Source: Microcaldota archaeon (GTDB taxonomy: Archaea > Micrarchaeota > Micrarchaeia > Micrarchaeales > CABMGC01). Taken from it: a stretch of 13,206 nucleotides of DNA. Each line of letters starts with the position of its first letter. Within the stretch, counting starts at the first letter, position 1. This document shows positions 1-5,740 of this stretch, one piece after another. Position numbers and translations under genes: made by a program. Location of the stretch: the NCBI GenBank assembly GCA_021791075.1, contig JAJYXH010000017.1:1-13206 (forward strand), in the 5' to 3' direction. Below the pieces are notes generated by a model. It was not told the DNA's origin. It made no database searches and was given only the letters and a program-made list of their open reading frames with translations.

Positions 1-2
1 TG

Positions 3-338
3 AGGCAGGAAAGGTTTAAGGACTTTCTGGCGAAGATCCTGGAAGAGGAGTCAACGAAACTAAGGTGCAGGATCATCGAGATGGGGATAGAGGATGACCA
101 CGTCCACCTTGTAATCGCAACAAGGCCGTCCATCTCGATCAGCGAACTCCTTCACCAATTAAAGGGCAGGAGTTCGTATGAACTCTTCAGACTCGAACCC
201 AAATTCCGGCTGCGATATCCGAGAGGAAGTTTCTGGAGTCCTGGGAAGTTCTACAGGAGCGTCGGGGATGTGGACTTGGAGACAGTACGCCATTACGTCA
301 GGGCGCAGGACCACAGGCAGAAGACCCTTGCGATGTAG
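3..338 (+). CDS. tnpA: IS200/IS605-family Y1 transposase TnpA, 5' end off window
   Basis: This is the C-terminal three quarters of a TnpA-type single-strand transposase; the frame is open to the left edge. HUH motif: DDHVHLV, with the metal-binding histidines encoded at 99-101 and 105-107. FWSPGKFYRSVG is the usual conserved block before the catalytic helix, and the likely nucleophilic tyrosine is in VRHYVRAQ (codon 294-296) with the accompanying Gln. About 111 codons are visible; the family is usually 130-155 residues, so only the N-terminal strand is outside. An internal ATG at 81 would leave out the first beta strand and is unlikely to be the real start. No tnpB is present in the window. 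All visible catalytic residues are intact, so activity cannot be ruled out. Family members cut and rejoin single-stranded element ends marked by subterminal hairpins, and two hairpins follow this gene. Confidence 0.85.
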   Translation, partial: RQERFKDFLAKILEEESTKLRCRIIEMGIEDDHVHLVIATRPSISISELLHQLKGRSSYELFRLEPKFRLRYPRGSFWSPGKFYRSVGDVDLETVRHYVRAQDHRQKTLAM

Positions 339-353
339 TGGCGTTGCGTGCGA

Positions 354-397
354 GGGCGTCCGAATCCGCACCCTTTAGGGTTTGCGGAGGGACGCCC
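354..397. repeat. Long imperfect hairpin after tnpA, candidate IS right-end structure
   Basis: Three nested complementary arms: GGGCGTCC (354-361) with GGACGCCC (390-397), TCCGCA (365-370) with TGCGGA (383-388), and CCCT (371-374) with AGGG (377-380), closing on a TT loop. It begins 16 bases after the tnpA stop. IS200/IS605 elements carry such imperfect subterminal hairpins, so it is probably part of the element's right end; it could also act in transcription termination. Confidence 0.5.
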
Positions 398-413
398 GAG
401 CTGCAAGGGGTTC

Positions 414-434
414 ATAAGGGGCGAAGCCCCTTAT
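414..434. terminator. Perfect 9-bp hairpin between convergent genes
   Basis: ATAAGGGGC, loop GAA, GCCCCTTAT, followed on the plus strand by TTCAAT. It lies between the end of tnpA and the minus-strand stop codon at 436-438, so it could stop transcription in both directions. TCAA at 436-439, directly beyond the hairpin, resembles the right-end cleavage tetranucleotide known from IS608, so this may instead be the terminal hairpin of the IS. Sequence alone does not separate the two. Confidence 0.45.
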
Positions 435-435
435 T

Positions 436-1317
436 TCAATCTCCAACAAGCATACACTCACCGCCCCTGCAGATGTGCCTTATTCTGTCAATGACTTCAT
501 TATCTTCTGCAACCCAGACCATCGGTACGCCCCACCGCTCGGCCTTGCCGATGTTCTCCTTTACTGAATCTTCGCGAGCCGAGGTCTGGCACTCGTAACC
601 CTTGGCCGTCTTCGCATCCCATACTCCTCTCCTCTTCTCGTTTACCGGCAGCGCGAGTATGTCGAAGGAGTGCTTCTCCCTTCCTACGATTGCCAGTTGC
701 AGTCGGTCCTGCAGCATCTTTATCGTCTTCCTCATCAGGCGCTTGTGGTCCTCCGATCCGGCCTTGTCCGACTGGCTCTCCATGATCCTGTCTGGGTCTA
801 CCCACCTCAGTCCTTCCTCGGTCAGGGCATAGCCATCCTTCGACTCTGTTGCGAGACTCTTGCTAATGAGCTCCTGGAAGATTCCCGGATTCCCCTTCGA
901 GCCGTAGAGAGTGCTAGGGCTCGTGAACCAGCCCCTGCTGGTTATGAAGGTGACGAGTTCCTTGAGGCCGGAGTTCGGGTTGTTGTATATCGCGAGGAGT
1001 CCGGCGTACTGCGGGGGAGTTGGCATGTCCGTCGGAAGGATCAGCCGGCCTTTCCTCTCTTTGCCGGCCTTTTGCAGCACAGAGGCTGCCTCCCTGACTG
1101 ACTCATCCCTTCCCTCTTCTATGGCCCTATCATGCTCCTCTATAGGCATCTCCGGCTCGTCTATCCTTGCCGGGGCATACGGTTCCGACATTCCGGAGAG
1201 GGCGGTGGTCTCCTGCCTGTCAAGCGGCTCTACCTTTACGTACTCCGAATACCATCTTCCATCCTGCGAGGCTCCCCTGTCGAAGAGGAGCATCTCGCCC
1301 TGCGCCGCGTTGCGCAT
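436..1317 (-). CDS. Winged-helix plus nuclease-like protein, probably the C-terminal remnant of a larger mobile-element gene
   Basis: A 293-residue frame that I cannot name. The N-terminal ~50 residues (GEMLLFDRG, YVKVEPLD) are beta-rich and read like the tail of a larger protein. Residues about 52-100 are a charged linker. Residues about 103-172 look like a winged helix (helices at GLKELVTFITSRG and IFQELISKS, wing ending YALTEEGLRWV). Residues about 190-282 resemble a restriction-endonuclease fold: FDILALP with D219, VWDAK, then E242-C-Q244, then K253 and K258. A role as a DNA-binding nuclease or as the tail of a conjugation-type ATPase is inference. The frame is open upstream of the ATG to about 1395 and reads sensibly there, so the ATG is probably not the natural start. 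It overlaps the integrase frame by 82 bases, is clearly richer in GC than that gene, and its TGA abuts the hairpin beside the IS. Confidence 0.55.
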   Translation of the reverse strand: MRNAAQGEMLLFDRGASQDGRWYSEYVKVEPLDRQETTALSGMSEPYAPARIDEPEMPIEEHDRAIEEGRDESVREAASVLQKAGKERKGRLILPTDMPTPPQYAGLLAIYNNPNSGLKELVTFITSRGWFTSPSTLYGSKGNPGIFQELISKSLATESKDGYALTEEGLRWVDPDRIMESQSDKAGSEDHKRLMRKTIKMLQDRLQLAIVGREKHSFDILALPVNEKRRGVWDAKTAKGYECQTSAREDSVKENIGKAERWGVPMVWVAEDNEVIDRIRHICRGGECMLVGD

Positions 1318-2057
1318 GTAGACGCACTCGAACCTGTTGAGGCCGAGTATCTCCTTTCCGTAGTAGCTTGCCTCCTTGTGCTGATGTAGGTCATGGTAGT
1401 AGCCGGATCGGCGTGTCTTGCAAACCGGCTGGCTAGCACCACATTCCCATTGGTTTGCTTTGCAAAGGCGGTTATGGCATAGTGTCTAAGACTATGCGTA
1501 GTAAGCCGGTGCAGGTTCCTTACGGCTCTATCTGGCCTAGACTCATCGCTTATTCCATAAAACTGGTCTAGGCCTGCCTTATTGAGGTAGCGTATGAACC
1601 TGTTCCTAGCGTAATTTGAGTCTATGTGCTTTAGCTTGCTGTGGCTGTGCCACTCCTTGAAGAACACATATCCGCCAGATTCTTCTACCTCTTTGGTATG
1701 CCTACCTATGAACTCTAAGGTACGCTTGAATAACGTAGCAGGTATCAACAAAGTGTCTAGTGTTTGTGCCTTCTCAGTCTTCAGCGTAAGCTCCCTTGTG
1801 TCAAAGTTTATCTCTTTGACGTTCACGCTTACTGCCTCGCCCATGCGAAGGCCGAGTTGCGCTTGATAAGAGAATAACAGGTTGAACTTAGGATTATCTA
1901 CCGCCTTGAAGAATACGGTTATCTCTTGCTCCGTAAAACCCTTATCTAAGTTACCGTATTTCGGGATACGGCTTCTCTTGAAGCGTTTTACGTAGTGTTG
2001 ATGTATTATCGAGCGAAGCGTTTCTACTTGGTTCTTTGACAGCTTAGGTAAAACCAA
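1236..2057 (-). CDS. int: Tyrosine recombinase, int(C) part of an SSV-type split integrase with a displaced C-terminus
   Basis: Catalytic domain of a tyrosine recombinase. Counting from the TTG at 2057: R71 in LGLRMGEAV, K93/K96 in the beta hairpin, H188-S-L-R191, H215 in RHADPATT, and nucleophile Y224 in TMTYIS. After Y224 this frame becomes a ~48-residue Arg/Ser/Thr-rich tail that looks like out-of-frame translation, while another frame becomes sensible. The normal C-terminal helix is therefore probably lost. The TTG is only the first usable start codon: only ~37 residues precede the catalytic domain, too few for a core-binding domain, and the frame continues open upstream through the tRNA 3' half to 2231. 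GC is about 40-47 percent in lines counted by hand, against about 60 percent in the adjoining gene. Tail-truncated, it is probably inactive. A complete integrase with an undetected start is the alternative. Confidence 0.8.
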   Translation of the reverse strand: MVLPKLSKNQVETLRSIIHQHYVKRFKRSRIPKYGNLDKGFTEQEITVFFKAVDNPKFNLLFSYQAQLGLRMGEAVSVNVKEINFDTRELTLKTEKAQTLDTLLIPATLFKRTLEFIGRHTKEVEESGGYVFFKEWHSHSKLKHIDSNYARNRFIRYLNKAGLDQFYGISDESRPDRAVRNLHRLTTHSLRHYAITAFAKQTNGNVVLASRFARHADPATTMTYISTRRQATTERRYSASTGSSASTCATRRRARCSSSTGEPRRMEDGIRST

Positions 2058-2231
2058 TTCTAGCTCCGCTTTTAGGCTATTGAGTTCGGATTTTCTTGAA
2101 ATCCGGAACCCTGCTTTGCTAGCTAGGCGGTGTAATTGAACACCGCACTTGTCGTCGTAATTCCTTTCATGGGCCCGAGGAGAATCGGACTCCTGATCTT
2201 CGCCGTGTGAAGGCGACGTCTTACCATTCGA
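2058..2231 (-). other. Integrase frame running through the tRNA-Val 3' half (attachment site)
   Basis: Upstream of the TTG at 2057 the integrase frame has no stop for 58 codons, until TAG at 2232-2234 inside tRNA-Val. It has no ATG or GTG. Downstream of the tRNA end it reads HERNYDDKCGVQLHRLASKA and onward, which looks like real protein. In SSV-type elements attP lies inside int and matches the tRNA 3' half, so integration leaves int(C) fused to the intact tRNA and int(N) at the far end. The recombination core is therefore expected within about 2170-2231. I found no second copy of the tRNA 3' end in the window, so the other end lies outside it or has been lost. Confidence 0.6.
2127..2146. repeat. 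Perfect 7-bp hairpin 23 bases past the tRNA-Val 3' end
   Basis: GCGGTGT, loop AATTGA, ACACCGC. It lies inside the upstream-extended integrase frame, just downstream of tRNA-Val on the minus strand. It could be an integrase arm site, a tRNA transcription terminator or chance; no oligo-T run follows it. Confidence 0.35.
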
Positions 2232-2241
2232 CTACAGGCCC
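2170..2241 (-). tRNA. tRNA-Val (anticodon CAC)
   Basis: A 72-base cloverleaf including discriminator A73, with no intron and no encoded CCA. Acceptor arms GGGCCTG and CGGGCCC pair with one G-U. Anticodon stem TCGCC/GGCGA encloses TTCACAC, giving CAC for GUG codons. The D arm has GTC/GAC plus a G13-A22 mismatch. T stem AGGAG/CTCCT encloses TCCGATT, so position 55 is C instead of the normal U. The 3' half also serves as the integration site of the neighbouring integrase, and may therefore have been supplied by the element. Confidence 0.93.
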
Positions 2242-2265
2242 GGTGGATAATAATCTGACTGGTTA

Positions 2266-2275
2266 GGTATAAAAG
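2266..2275. promoter_or_regulatory. Box A for tRNA-Val, possibly shared with the adenosyltransferase
   Basis: On the minus strand this reads CTTTTATACC, centred about 29 bases before the tRNA 5' end, the standard archaeal distance. On the plus strand GGTATAAAAG would put a transcript start near 2297, about 10 bases before the ATG at 2307. The other candidate for the plus strand, TTAAATATA at 2287-2295, is too close to that ATG. Confidence 0.6.
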
Positions 2276-2306
2276 CCTTCTAATCGTTAAATATAGCGCT
2301 GATCTT

Positions 2307-2852
2307 ATGGCTGGAAAGTACTACACCGGCACCGGGGACAAGGGAGATACGGGCCTGCTTGCTAACTACCGTGTCTCGAAGGGAGACGTGCTCATCGAGG
2401 CCATAGGAAACATAGACGAGCTGAACAGTTACATAGGCATTGCGATCTTCCACATCCGCAACGACCAGCTCAGGGCCATGCTCAAGCATATACAGAACGA
2501 ACTATTCATAATAGGCGCGAACCTCGCCTCAGGTGATGGGAAGAAGATCGACAAGGCGATAATAGACGATACGGCCATAGTGAGGCTCGAGGAGAACATC
2601 GGGAAACTAAGCTCTCAGCTTCCGCCTCTCAAGCAGTTCGTCATTCCCGGCGGATGCGACGGCGCTGTCCACCTCCACTTCGCGCGCTCGCTTGCAAGGC
2701 GCGCCGAGAGGAGGATCGTCTCTGTGAGCGAGAAGTACGAGCACGACAAGCGCGTCATAGCATACGTGAACCGTCTCTCCTCGTTTCTCTTCGTTGCCGC
2801 GCTCTATCTGAATTACTCTGAGGGCATAGGGGAGGAGCACCCGACCTACTGA
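2307..2852 (+). CDS. pduO: PduO-type cob(I)alamin adenosyltransferase
   Basis: A 181-residue protein of the PduO/MMAB (EutT-unrelated) class, which transfers the adenosyl group of ATP to cob(I)alamin or cobinamide to make coenzyme B12. The N-terminal ATP-binding motif is TGTGDKGDTGL (residues 7-17), followed by DELNSYIG (37-44). The C-terminal signatures are FARSLARRAERR (126-137) and YVNRLSSFLF (153-162). These families form soluble trimers of five-helix bundles; length is typical, and the motifs are intact. No cobalamin biosynthesis or B12-dependent enzyme gene is nearby, so its use in salvage or in supplying a mutase or reductase cannot be told from the window. The ATG at 2307 has no clear ribosome binding site, which suits a leaderless or short-leader transcript. 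GC is high, like host genes. Confidence 0.92.
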   Translation: MAGKYYTGTGDKGDTGLLANYRVSKGDVLIEAIGNIDELNSYIGIAIFHIRNDQLRAMLKHIQNELFIIGANLASGDGKKIDKAIIDDTAIVRLEENIGKLSSQLPPLKQFVIPGGCDGAVHLHFARSLARRAERRIVSVSEKYEHDKRVIAYVNRLSSFLFVAALYLNYSEGIGEEHPTY

Positions 2853-2853
2853 G

Positions 2854-2890
2854 CAATACTCGTGAATATTGTACCTTATTTTGTATTTCA
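2854..2890 (+). terminator. Weak hairpin and T-rich tract after pduO
   Basis: CAATA and TATTG (2854-2858, 2867-2871) pair around an 8-base loop, followed by a T-rich stretch (CCTTATTTTGTATTTC). It sits directly after the stop codon, where archaeal oligo-T termination is expected. Confidence 0.4.
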
Positions 2891-2910
2891 CTAATCTATT
2901 GCAGAGATAT

Positions 2911-2946
2911 GTAACATAACTACCATAAAAGTGGTATCTGTGTTAC
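2911..2946. promoter_or_regulatory. 36-bp dyad upstream of abiE, candidate AbiEi operator
   Basis: GTAACA (2911-2916) with TGTTAC (2941-2946) and TACCA (2921-2925) with TGGTA (2932-2936) share one exact centre at 2928.5. It ends 13 bases before the abiE box A. AbiEi antitoxins of characterised systems bind inverted repeats in their own promoter and repress it, so autoregulation is the natural reading. Confidence 0.6.
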
Positions 2947-2958
2947 ACAAAACAAAGA

Positions 2959-2968
2959 CTTAAATATC
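2959..2968 (+). promoter_or_regulatory. Box A of the abiE operon
   Basis: CTTAAATATC, centred near 2964. The usual ~26-base distance puts the transcript start at about 2990, at the third in-frame ATG (2989). That makes a leaderless start at 2989, or at 2980, more likely than 2971. Confidence 0.5.
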
Positions 2969-2970
2969 TG

Positions 2971-3666
2971 ATGTGCATAATGGATATTATGAGAGCCATC
3001 GAGATCCTGCAATATCTCCAGCAGAACCACATAACCGTATTCACCACCAACGACCTTTCAAGAATAATCGACAAATCAATAGTCTATACGAGAAAGATAG
3101 TGGGGAGGCTGCCCGGCATAATGAAGGCTGAAAGGGGGGTATTCTACACGGAGCAAGCGAACATATACGAGATATCCTCAAACATCGTGCCGTTCTCCTA
3201 TGTCAGCATGCTCGCTGCACTAAGGTATTATGATATCACCACGCAAATGCCCATTGCAATATCTGTAATATCGCCAAAAAGGCACAGGGCAGTCAAGATT
3301 AAAGGTTACAAGATAGAGTTCACGACGTTCAAGAGGAATCTGATATTCGGCTATGTAAGGCGCGGTAATGCGTTCATAGCAGAGCCTGAAAAGGCGCTGC
3401 TCGACAGCCTGTATTATGGAGACTATGCATACCTTGACGAGGCGCTTTTGCGTGGTGTCAGAGAAGGACTGGTCAATATTGATAAGATGGTAGGCTATGC
3501 GCAGAGGTTTAATAAAAAGGCACTGATTAACAAGCTTGGCTTCTTCCTTGAATTCTACTGCGGTACAGCCAGGGACGATCTGCTAGGGCACAGGTCTGCA
3601 GGGCCTGTTTATCTGGCAAAGGGACTTACCAGGTATGACAAGAAATGGCGTGTGCATTATGGATGA
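2971..3666 (+). CDS. abiEi: AbiEi-type antitoxin, type IV toxin-antitoxin transcriptional regulator
   Basis: The antitoxin of an AbiE pair. Residues about 7-60 form a winged helix (AIEILQYLQQNHITVFTTNDL through SIVYTRKIVGRL), the DNA-binding part. The middle contains the family's beta-rich block and the hallmark EPEKALLDSLYYG (138-150). The C-terminal part, rich in helices, is the half that counters the toxin in studied homologues. In type IV systems antitoxin and toxin proteins do not need to bind; the antitoxin also represses its own promoter. Three in-frame ATGs lie at 2971, 2980 and 2989; promoter position favours the last. The stop overlaps the toxin start in ATGGATGA, so the two are translated together. 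Lower GC than the flanking genes (about 40 percent in a hand-counted line of the toxin, against 68 percent in a pduO line) points to horizontal arrival. Confidence 0.85.
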   Translation: MCIMDIMRAIEILQYLQQNHITVFTTNDLSRIIDKSIVYTRKIVGRLPGIMKAERGVFYTEQANIYEISSNIVPFSYVSMLAALRYYDITTQMPIAISVISPKRHRAVKIKGYKIEFTTFKRNLIFGYVRRGNAFIAEPEKALLDSLYYGDYAYLDEALLRGVREGLVNIDKMVGYAQRFNKKALINKLGFFLEFYCGTARDDLLGHRSAGPVYLAKGLTRYDKKWRVHYG

Positions 3667-4387
3667 AGAGTATGTGGTAAAAGACCACCTCCAGGACGTA
3701 CTGCTCTCGGCGATATACAACTCTGTGGAAGGGGGATGTGTGCTCGTCTTCAAAGGAGGCACATCAATACGCAAGATCTACGGAATTGACAGATATTCTG
3801 ACGATCTTGACTTCACGCTAAACACTGAAAGGCTGAAGACCCCTGCCGACAAGTTCATCTATGGCCTGAGGGACAGATGCACGGCCATGCTTGCTCCCCT
3901 CTACAACACGCGAATGCACATACATAAAGTCAGAAACGAGCAGTACGGAATAGACATCTCGATTGCTGACAGTATGCTGAGATCAGCAAAGATACATATC
4001 GAGATAAGAGTTGGAAGAGTATACCTTCCCTGTGCGGAAAAGAGGGTCATCGCTCCGGATACGACATACTTTGCATCCGTTATGGGCGTAGATGAGATCA
4101 TTGCCGAGAAGATCAGAGCCGTATACACGCGCCGAAACGTAGACAATATGGCCAGGGATGTCGTCGACATATCCTTCCTCATGGCGCACGGCGGCAAGTT
4201 TAATCCAGAATTGGCAGACATGAAACTGGAGGAGGTGAATCATAAGCACTTCTCAATGTCATCCTTTTCAAAAAGGCTTGGCATAATGACAAGCAAGATG
4301 TGGCAGCGCGACCTGGGCAAGATAATGAAGAGTATTCCTGACAGAAATGAGACAATAAGTCATGTCATGAAGTCTTTGCACCCCTAA
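3659..4387 (+). CDS. abiEii: AbiEii-type toxin, nucleotidyltransferase
   Basis: A 242-residue nucleotidyltransferase of the AbiEii/MenT group. From the ATG at 3659: motif I FKGGTSIRK (31-39), motif II YSDDLDF (46-52) with the metal-binding aspartates, then EIRVGRVYLPC, and the C-terminal helical block DEIIAEKIRAVYTRRNVDNMARDVVDISFL, which matches the family's Lys/Arg-rich nucleotide-binding motif and RDxxD-like element. Studied relatives use NTPs, and MenT enzymes modify tRNA acceptor ends; the substrate here is unknown. I chose 3659 because it gives MDEEYVV and an 8-base overlap with abiEi; an in-frame ATG at 3635 would add eight residues. Key residues are present, so the toxin should be active. 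The 3' end is 27 bases from the convergent scpB stop, with no terminator visible. Confidence 0.88.
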   Translation: MDEEYVVKDHLQDVLLSAIYNSVEGGCVLVFKGGTSIRKIYGIDRYSDDLDFTLNTERLKTPADKFIYGLRDRCTAMLAPLYNTRMHIHKVRNEQYGIDISIADSMLRSAKIHIEIRVGRVYLPCAEKRVIAPDTTYFASVMGVDEIIAEKIRAVYTRRNVDNMARDVVDISFLMAHGGKFNPELADMKLEEVNHKHFSMSSFSKRLGIMTSKMWQRDLGKIMKSIPDRNETISHVMKSLHP

Positions 4388-4414
4388 ACACAGGACAGAG
4401 GAAGAGCACCCTAC

Positions 4415-4909
4415 CTACTGGGTCGGTGTTTGAGATCCCTGCGGGATCCCGGGGCTGAAGTACTCCCTGAACTTGGGTGTTGTGAAGACCCTCTTGCTCC
4501 TCTTGAAGGGCTTCGTCTCGACGAACCTCTTCTCGCCCAACTCAGACATGTACTCATACGTGGTGCTTCCGAACGCCTTGACGAGGTCGCTCTGGAGCAC
4601 GCCTTCGTTCCTGCTGATAAACGCGAGTATCCTTAGCGCCCCTTTCGAGAGATCCGGGCCTATGGCCAGCCCGCTTACCTTTGAAGCGTACGGTTCCTTG
4701 ATGGCGAAGAGGTACCTGTTGTCTATCTCGAGTATCTGGAGCGATGTGTTCTTTGACCTGTACTCCTCGACGAGTTCCTTTGCAAATGCCTGGACCTTTC
4801 CCGGGGACATTATTCCGGTTACCGAGACAAGGTCGTTAACGCTGAGCGGATTCGAGGACATGAAGAGTGCGGCCTCGATGAGCCTCTTGTAATCTATCTC
4901 GTCAGCCAT
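4415..4909 (-). CDS. scpB: Segregation and condensation protein ScpB
   Basis: A 164-residue ScpB-family protein. The N-terminal winged helix begins IDYKRLIEAALFMSSNPLSV, the family's usual opening; a second winged helix follows at about 85-135 (ALRILAFISRNEGVLQSDLVKAFGSTTYEYMSEL, then RFVETKPF). A short Pro/Gln/Thr tail ends the protein. ScpB dimers bind the ScpA kleisin, which bridges SMC heads in the condensin that compacts and helps segregate the chromosome. The ATG at 4909 is 8 bases after the scpA stop, so it is co-transcribed and probably translationally linked. No smc gene lies in the window. Confidence 0.88.
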   Translation of the reverse strand: MADEIDYKRLIEAALFMSSNPLSVNDLVSVTGIMSPGKVQAFAKELVEEYRSKNTSLQILEIDNRYLFAIKEPYASKVSGLAIGPDLSKGALRILAFISRNEGVLQSDLVKAFGSTTYEYMSELGEKRFVETKPFKRSKRVFTTPKFREYFSPGIPQGSQTPTQ

Positions 4910-4917
4910 TAGATTGC

Positions 4918-5616
4918 CTATGTTAACGAGATGATGATCTCGTCGAAGAACTTCTCCTGTATGAGCGTTACCCTGTTCTTATGCGCAAGGAAGAGCAGCG
5001 GTATGAAGAGTTCCAGGAGCACGTCGTTGAACTGCGCAGACCTTGAGACCGTGTTGAACGTGGTCATGTTGCTTGCATCGACGTTAGACTTTACTATCCC
5101 GTATATGTTCTCTATCTCGGTCTCTATGTCAATGCTCTTGAACATCAGCGGGAACGAGACCTGAAGGTTCTTCTTCGCGAGCTCCCTTACCTCCCTGAGC
5201 TTCATCGCCTCATCTAGGGCCGCGACGAGCTCAGCAAGCGTAAGTCTCCTCTTCGGCGGAAGCCTGAGCCTGAAAGTCAACGGTTCCACATCGGTTATCC
5301 TGCGCGACTGTTCGTGTTCCTGAGCCAACTCCTCCTCTTCATGATGCAGAAGGACCTCGCTCTGGAATCTGAGAAGAATAGAGGCAGCAAGTATGATGTT
5401 AGCCGGTATCCTGAGGTCCAGCACCTTCATCTCCCTAACAGCGGCAACGTACTTGTCAACAACGTCTACGATGTCTATGTTCCACGGATCTATCTGCTCC
5501 TTCTTGACAAGCTCGATCAGTATGTCCTTCCACGTAGCCTCTGTAACGAGCTTCTCTATGCTAATGCTCTCTGCCGAAACGTACTGCTGAACTTCCTCTT
5601 TCTGAACTGTCGCCAC
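4918..5616 (-). CDS. scpA: Segregation and condensation protein ScpA (kleisin)
   Basis: A 232-residue kleisin. The N-terminal region carries the diagnostic DPWNIDIVDVVDKYVAAV (43-60), part of the helical domain that binds the SMC neck, followed by IILAASILLRFQSEVLL. The middle (about 92-135) is charged and probably flexible, and is the usual ScpB-binding segment. The C-terminal winged helix (FNDVLLELFIPLLFLAHKNRVTLIQEKFFDEIII) binds the SMC cap. The start is GTG at 5616: box A is placed so that transcription should begin at that very base, making a leaderless mRNA. First gene of scpA-scpB. Its GC and codon choice match the host genes here. Confidence 0.9.
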   Translation of the reverse strand: MATVQKEEVQQYVSAESISIEKLVTEATWKDILIELVKKEQIDPWNIDIVDVVDKYVAAVREMKVLDLRIPANIILAASILLRFQSEVLLHHEEEELAQEHEQSRRITDVEPLTFRLRLPPKRRLTLAELVAALDEAMKLREVRELAKKNLQVSFPLMFKSIDIETEIENIYGIVKSNVDASNMTTFNTVSRSAQFNDVLLELFIPLLFLAHKNRVTLIQEKFFDEIIISLT

Positions 5617-5637
5617 GATCTATCTATGATGGCTAAA

Positions 5638-5646
5638 GATTAAATA
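5638..5646 (-). promoter_or_regulatory. Box A for scpAB, leaderless start
   Basis: Minus strand GGTATTTAATC with the core TATTTAATC centred at 5642, exactly 26 bases before the first base of the GTG start at 5616. Confidence 0.6.
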
Positions 5647-5703
5647 CCTTCCGATGTCGTCTCTGCCGACTGCTTTACCATAATCCAACGGAGAGTCCGT
5701 ATC

Positions 5704-5713
5704 CCTTTTTATA
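5704..5713 (+). promoter_or_regulatory. Box A for the aldehyde dehydrogenase gene
   Basis: CCTTTTTATA centred near 5710 predicts a transcript start around 5736, about five bases before the ATG at 5741. No ribosome binding site is visible, in line with a near-leaderless mRNA. Confidence 0.5.
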
Positions 5714-5740
5714 GATTGTCAGCGTGATTGAATCGGTCGC

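Noticed and set aside
670..1101. Plus-strand frame of 143 residues opposite the nuclease-like gene
   Set aside because: It has no promoter, site or recognisable motif, and lies antisense to a better supported frame.
1..1235. A second copy of the tRNA-Val 3' half marking the other end of the integrated element
   Set aside because: I looked for the tRNA 3' sequence by eye and found no convincing copy; the far end must be elsewhere.
1236..1385. Arg/Ser/Thr-rich C-terminal tail of the integrase frame as a real domain
   Set aside because: Its composition is typical of out-of-frame reading of a GC-rich gene, and the overlapping frame is the sensible one.
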